A DNA stretch of 25,091 bases from Comamonadaceae bacterium (GTDB taxonomy: Bacteria > Pseudomonadota > Gammaproteobacteria > Burkholderiales > Burkholderiaceae): positions 1 through 25,091 of the forward strand of contig CANKOT010000025.1 in the NCBI GenBank assembly GCA_947484245.1. The letters are read 5' to 3'. Position 1 is the first letter of the stretch, and each line of letters opens with the position of its first letter. Shown one piece after another: positions 22,747 through 25,091 of this stretch. The notes under the pieces were generated by a model, which worked only from the letters and a program-made list of their open reading frames with translations, made no database searches and was not told the origin of the DNA. Position numbers and translations under genes: made by a program.

Positions 22747-24327
22747 ATGAAAGCTCTGATTTCTGTCTCTGACAAAACTGGCATCGTCGAACTTGCGCAA
22801 GCGTTGCATGCCCTGAAGGTAGAGTTGGTGTCTACTGGCGGCACTGCCAAACTGCTGGCTGAGAAAGGTTTGCCCGTGACAGAGGTGGCTCAAGTGACAG
22901 AGTTTCCAGAAATGTTGGATGGCCGTGTGAAAACTTTGCACCCCAAAGTGCATGGCGGCTTGTTGGCTCGCCGCGATGTGCCAGAGCACATGGCTGCTTT
23001 GAAAGAGCACGGCATTCAAACCATCGATTTGCTCATCGTCAATTTGTACCCCTTCGAAGCTACTGTGGCCAAGCCAGGATGCACTTTGGAAGACGCCATT
23101 GAGAACATCGACATTGGCGGTCCTGCCATGGTGCGCAGTGCGGCCAAGAACTGGAAAGATGTGGCGGTGCTCACCGATGCTTCGCAATACGCCACTGTGA
23201 TTGAAGAACTCAAAGCCAGCGGCAAAGTGTCTGAGAAAACTCGTTTTGCTTTGTCGGTGGCGGCCTTCAACCGCATCAGCAATTACGACGCGGCCATCAG
23301 CGACTATTTGTCTTCGTACAATTTGGAAGACGGCACTCGCACAGAATACTCAGCGCAATCCAATGGCCGTTTTGTGAAGTTGCAAGACTTGCGCTACGGT
23401 GAGAATCCGCACCAAACCGCAGCCTTCTATCGCGACTTGTATCCAGCGCCTGGCTCTTTGGTTACGGCTGTGCAATTGCAGGGAAAAGAACTTTCATACA
23501 ACAACATTGCAGATGCCGATGCGGCATGGGAATGCGTCAAGAGTTTTTCTGAGTCAGCATGCGTCATTGTGAAGCATGCCAATCCTTGCGGCGTGGCATT
23601 GGGTGCCAATGCGCTCGAGTCTTACAGCAAAGCATTTCAAACCGATCCAACCTCTGCGTTTGGTGGCATCATTGCGCTGAACCGCACTGTTGACGCTGCT
23701 GCCGCGCAGCAAATTAGCAAGCAGTTTGTGGAAGTTTTGATGGCACCTGCTTACTCAACCGAAGCGCTGGAAATTTTCAAAGCCAAAGCCAATGTGCGTG
23801 TGTTGCAAATTGCCTTGCCCGAATTCAAAGCAGGCGGCACGCCTTTTGAACAAGGCCGCAATGCGCAAGACATCAAACGTGTGGGTTCTGGCTTGCTCAT
23901 TCAAACGGCCGACAACCACGAGTTGCAATTGGCCGACCTCAAAGTGGTCACCAAAGTGCAGCCCACACCTGCACAATTGCAAGACTTGTTGTTTGCCTGG
24001 AACGTGGCCAAGTACGTCAAGAGCAATGCCATTGTTTTCTGCGCCAATGGCATGACCATGGGCGTGGGTGCAGGCCAAATGAGCCGCTTAGATTCAGCTC
24101 GCATAGCCAGTATCAAGGCTGGTCATGCAGGCTTGAGCTTGCAAAACACTGTGGTGGCCAGCGATGCGTTCTTCCCATTCCGCGATGGCTTGGATGTGGT
24201 GGTAGAAGCTGGCGCCAATTGCGTCATTCAGCCAGGCGGCTCTATGCGCGATCCTGAAGTGATTGCCGCTGCCGATGAACGCGGCGTGGCCATGGTGTTC
24301 TCAGGCGTGCGTCATTTCCGCCATTGA
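22747..24327 (+). CDS. purH: Bifunctional AICAR transformylase/IMP cyclohydrolase PurH
   Basis: This is a complete 526-residue enzyme for the last two steps of de novo purine synthesis, formylating AICAR with 10-formyl-tetrahydrofolate and closing the ring to IMP. Residues 1 to about 145 are the MGS-like cyclohydrolase domain with STGGTAKLL and [15 protein letters not shown]; the rest is the transformylase with the catalytic K276-H277 in KHANPCG, a [11 protein letters not shown] segment and a conserved GDGLDV-like C-terminal ([11 protein letters not shown]). It follows fis by 4 bases. The stop TGA (24325-24327) directly abuts the stop of the convergent hemL, with no spacer, and no terminator is evident. 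Confidence 0.98.
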   Translation: MKALISVSDKTGIVELAQALHALKVELVSTGGTAKLLAEKGLPVTEVAQVTEFPEMLDGRVKTLHPKVHGGLLARRDVPEHMAALKEHGIQTIDLLIVNLYPFEATVAKPGCTLEDAIENIDIGGPAMVRSAAKNWKDVAVLTDASQYATVIEELKASGKVSEKTRFALSVAAFNRISNYDAAISDYLSSYNLEDGTRTEYSAQSNGRFVKLQDLRYGENPHQTAAFYRDLYPAPGSLVTAVQLQGKELSYNNIADADAAWECVKSFSESACVIVKHANPCGVALGANALESYSKAFQTDPTSAFGGIIALNRTVDAAAAQQISKQFVEVLMAPAYSTEALEIFKAKANVRVLQIALPEFKAGGTPFEQGRNAQDIKRVGSGLLIQTADNHELQLADLKVVTKVQPTPAQLQDLLFAWNVAKYVKSNAIVFCANGMTMGVGAGQMSRLDSARIASIKAGHAGLSLQNTVVASDAFFPFRDGLDVVVEAGANCVIQPGGSMRDPEVIAAADERGVAMVFSGVRHFRH

Positions 24328-25091
24328 TTAAAGCGTCTTGAAAATCTCACGCGCAGCACTCACCGTATCGGCAATGTCTTGCGCAGTGTGCGCGCCGCTT
24401 ACAAAGCCCGCTTCATAAAGTGCTGGCGCAATGTAAACACCGCGGTCAAGCAAGCCGTGGAACAAAGTGTTGAACTTGCTGCCGTCGGTTTTCATCACTT
24501 GTGGATAGTTGCTGGGCAGAGTGGGCAACAAGAAGAAGCCAAACATACCGCCTTCAGAGTCGCCTGCAAAGGGTACACCTTCAGCCGCCGCTGCAGCCGA
24601 CAGACCATCGACCAATGAACGTGTACGCGCACTCAGCGCATCAAAGAAACCAGGCTTGCTAATTTCGGCCAAGGTGGCCAAGCCGCAAGCAGTAGCCACT
24701 GGGTTGCCACTCAATGTGCCGGCTTGGTAAACAGGGCCCAAAGGCGCCAGTTGTTCCATGACGGCGCGCTTGCCACCGAAGGCAGCCAAAGGCATGCCGC
24801 CGCCAATCACTTTGCCCATGACAGTCATGTCGGGCTCGAAGCCTGGAATGCTTTTGGCATAAACACTTTGCGCGCTGCCCAAAGCCACGCGGCAACCGGT
24901 CATGACTTCGTCAAACGCCAAGAGCGCGCCGTATTGGCTGCACAGTTCGCGGCAGCGTTTCATGAAGGGCACGCTGGCGCGCACAAAGTTCATGTTGCCT
25001 GCAATGGGCTCGATCATGAGGCAGGCCAACTCAGGGCCATGAAGTTTGAAAGCTTCTTCCAATTGCTCGATGTTGTTGTACTCGAGCACCA
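24328..25091 (-). CDS. hemL: Glutamate-1-semialdehyde 2,1-aminomutase HemL, C-terminal part
   Basis: This is the C-terminal 254 or so residues of HemL, a PLP enzyme that converts glutamate-1-semialdehyde to 5-aminolevulinate, the precursor of haem and other tetrapyrroles. The frame is open to the right edge, so the N-terminal 170 or so residues lie outside. Seen in order are IEPIAGNMN, FDEVMTGCRVA with the PLP-binding Asp, the PLP lysine in MGKVIGGGMP, and YQAGTLSGNP. The usual TGFRVA has Cys in place of Phe here. Its stop abuts the purH stop with no gap, a tail-to-tail arrangement. The gene call is secure from the many matching motifs. Confidence 0.97.
   Translation of the reverse strand, partial: VLEYNNIEQLEEAFKLHGPELACLMIEPIAGNMNFVRASVPFMKRCRELCSQYGALLAFDEVMTGCRVALGSAQSVYAKSIPGFEPDMTVMGKVIGGGMPLAAFGGKRAVMEQLAPLGPVYQAGTLSGNPVATACGLATLAEISKPGFFDALSARTRSLVDGLSAAAAAEGVPFAGDSEGGMFGFFLLPTLPSNYPQVMKTDGSKFNTLFHGLLDRGVYIAPALYEAGFVSGAHTAQDIADTVSAAREIFKTL

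Noticed and set aside
1..25091. Search for CRISPR arrays, insertion sequences, integrases, toxin-antitoxin pairs and RNA genes
   Set aside because: No spaced direct repeats, no inverted terminal repeats with transposase, no recombinase motifs and no tRNA-like cloverleaf were seen, and gaps are too short to hide them.

Overview
The window looks like ordinary chromosome from a betaproteobacterium of the order Burkholderiales, most likely a freshwater Comamonadaceae member such as a Limnohabitans or Polaromonas relative. The reasons are the Bug-family (TctC) binding proteins, the dusB-fis-purH block, the split indolepyruvate oxidoreductase with a DUF6537 tail, the paaG-paaI-paaK set, and a moderate G+C content judged by eye. 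The genus is inferred from gene content only. I see no insertion sequence, integrase, tRNA or rRNA gene, CRISPR array or plasmid origin. Coding density is very high and no gene-free stretch reaches 300 bases.

Region 1 (1-6229, plus strand) reads as one transcription unit. It holds the C-terminal part of a Bug-type solute-binding protein, iorA, iorB, a second Bug-type binding protein, and then, after a perfect hairpin, a methyltransferase that carries a lipoprotein signal. IorA and IorB oxidatively decarboxylate arylpyruvates to arylacetyl-CoA. Region 2 (6258-8936) has a small secreted His/Gly-rich protein on the minus strand. Diverging from it are a cupin, an exported formylglycine-generating-enzyme-like protein without the catalytic cysteines, and a Rhizobium etli-type L-asparaginase.

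Region 3 (8952-13869) is a partial phenylacetate/CoA-thioester region arranged around a 187-base divergent promoter. An enoyl-CoA hydratase and a MATE exporter run leftward; paaG, paaI and paaK run rightward. The promoter region contains a TetR-type palindrome, which I suggest is a PaaR operator, and a CACCTT hexanucleotide tandem repeat right before the paaG start codon. The ring epoxidase paaABCDE, paaZ and paaR are not in the window.

Region 4 (13879-18861, minus strand) is a five-gene run, partly coupled by ATGA overlaps: a MobA/MocA-like nucleotidyltransferase, a UbiH/UbiF-type hydroxylase, a DsbC-type disulfide isomerase, a DUF3429 membrane protein and an M61 peptidase with a PDZ domain. 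Region 5 (18930-25091) is housekeeping: ychF, a TauE/SafE permease, a YqaA-type membrane protein, dusB-fis-purH, and the C-terminal part of hemL running in from the right edge and ending exactly next to the purH stop.

I did not find a convincing new defence or mobile system. The points most worth a second look are the paa divergent promoter with its operator and hexamer tract, the ior operon between two orphan binding-protein genes, the lipoprotein-type methyltransferase, and the cysteine-less FGE-like protein.
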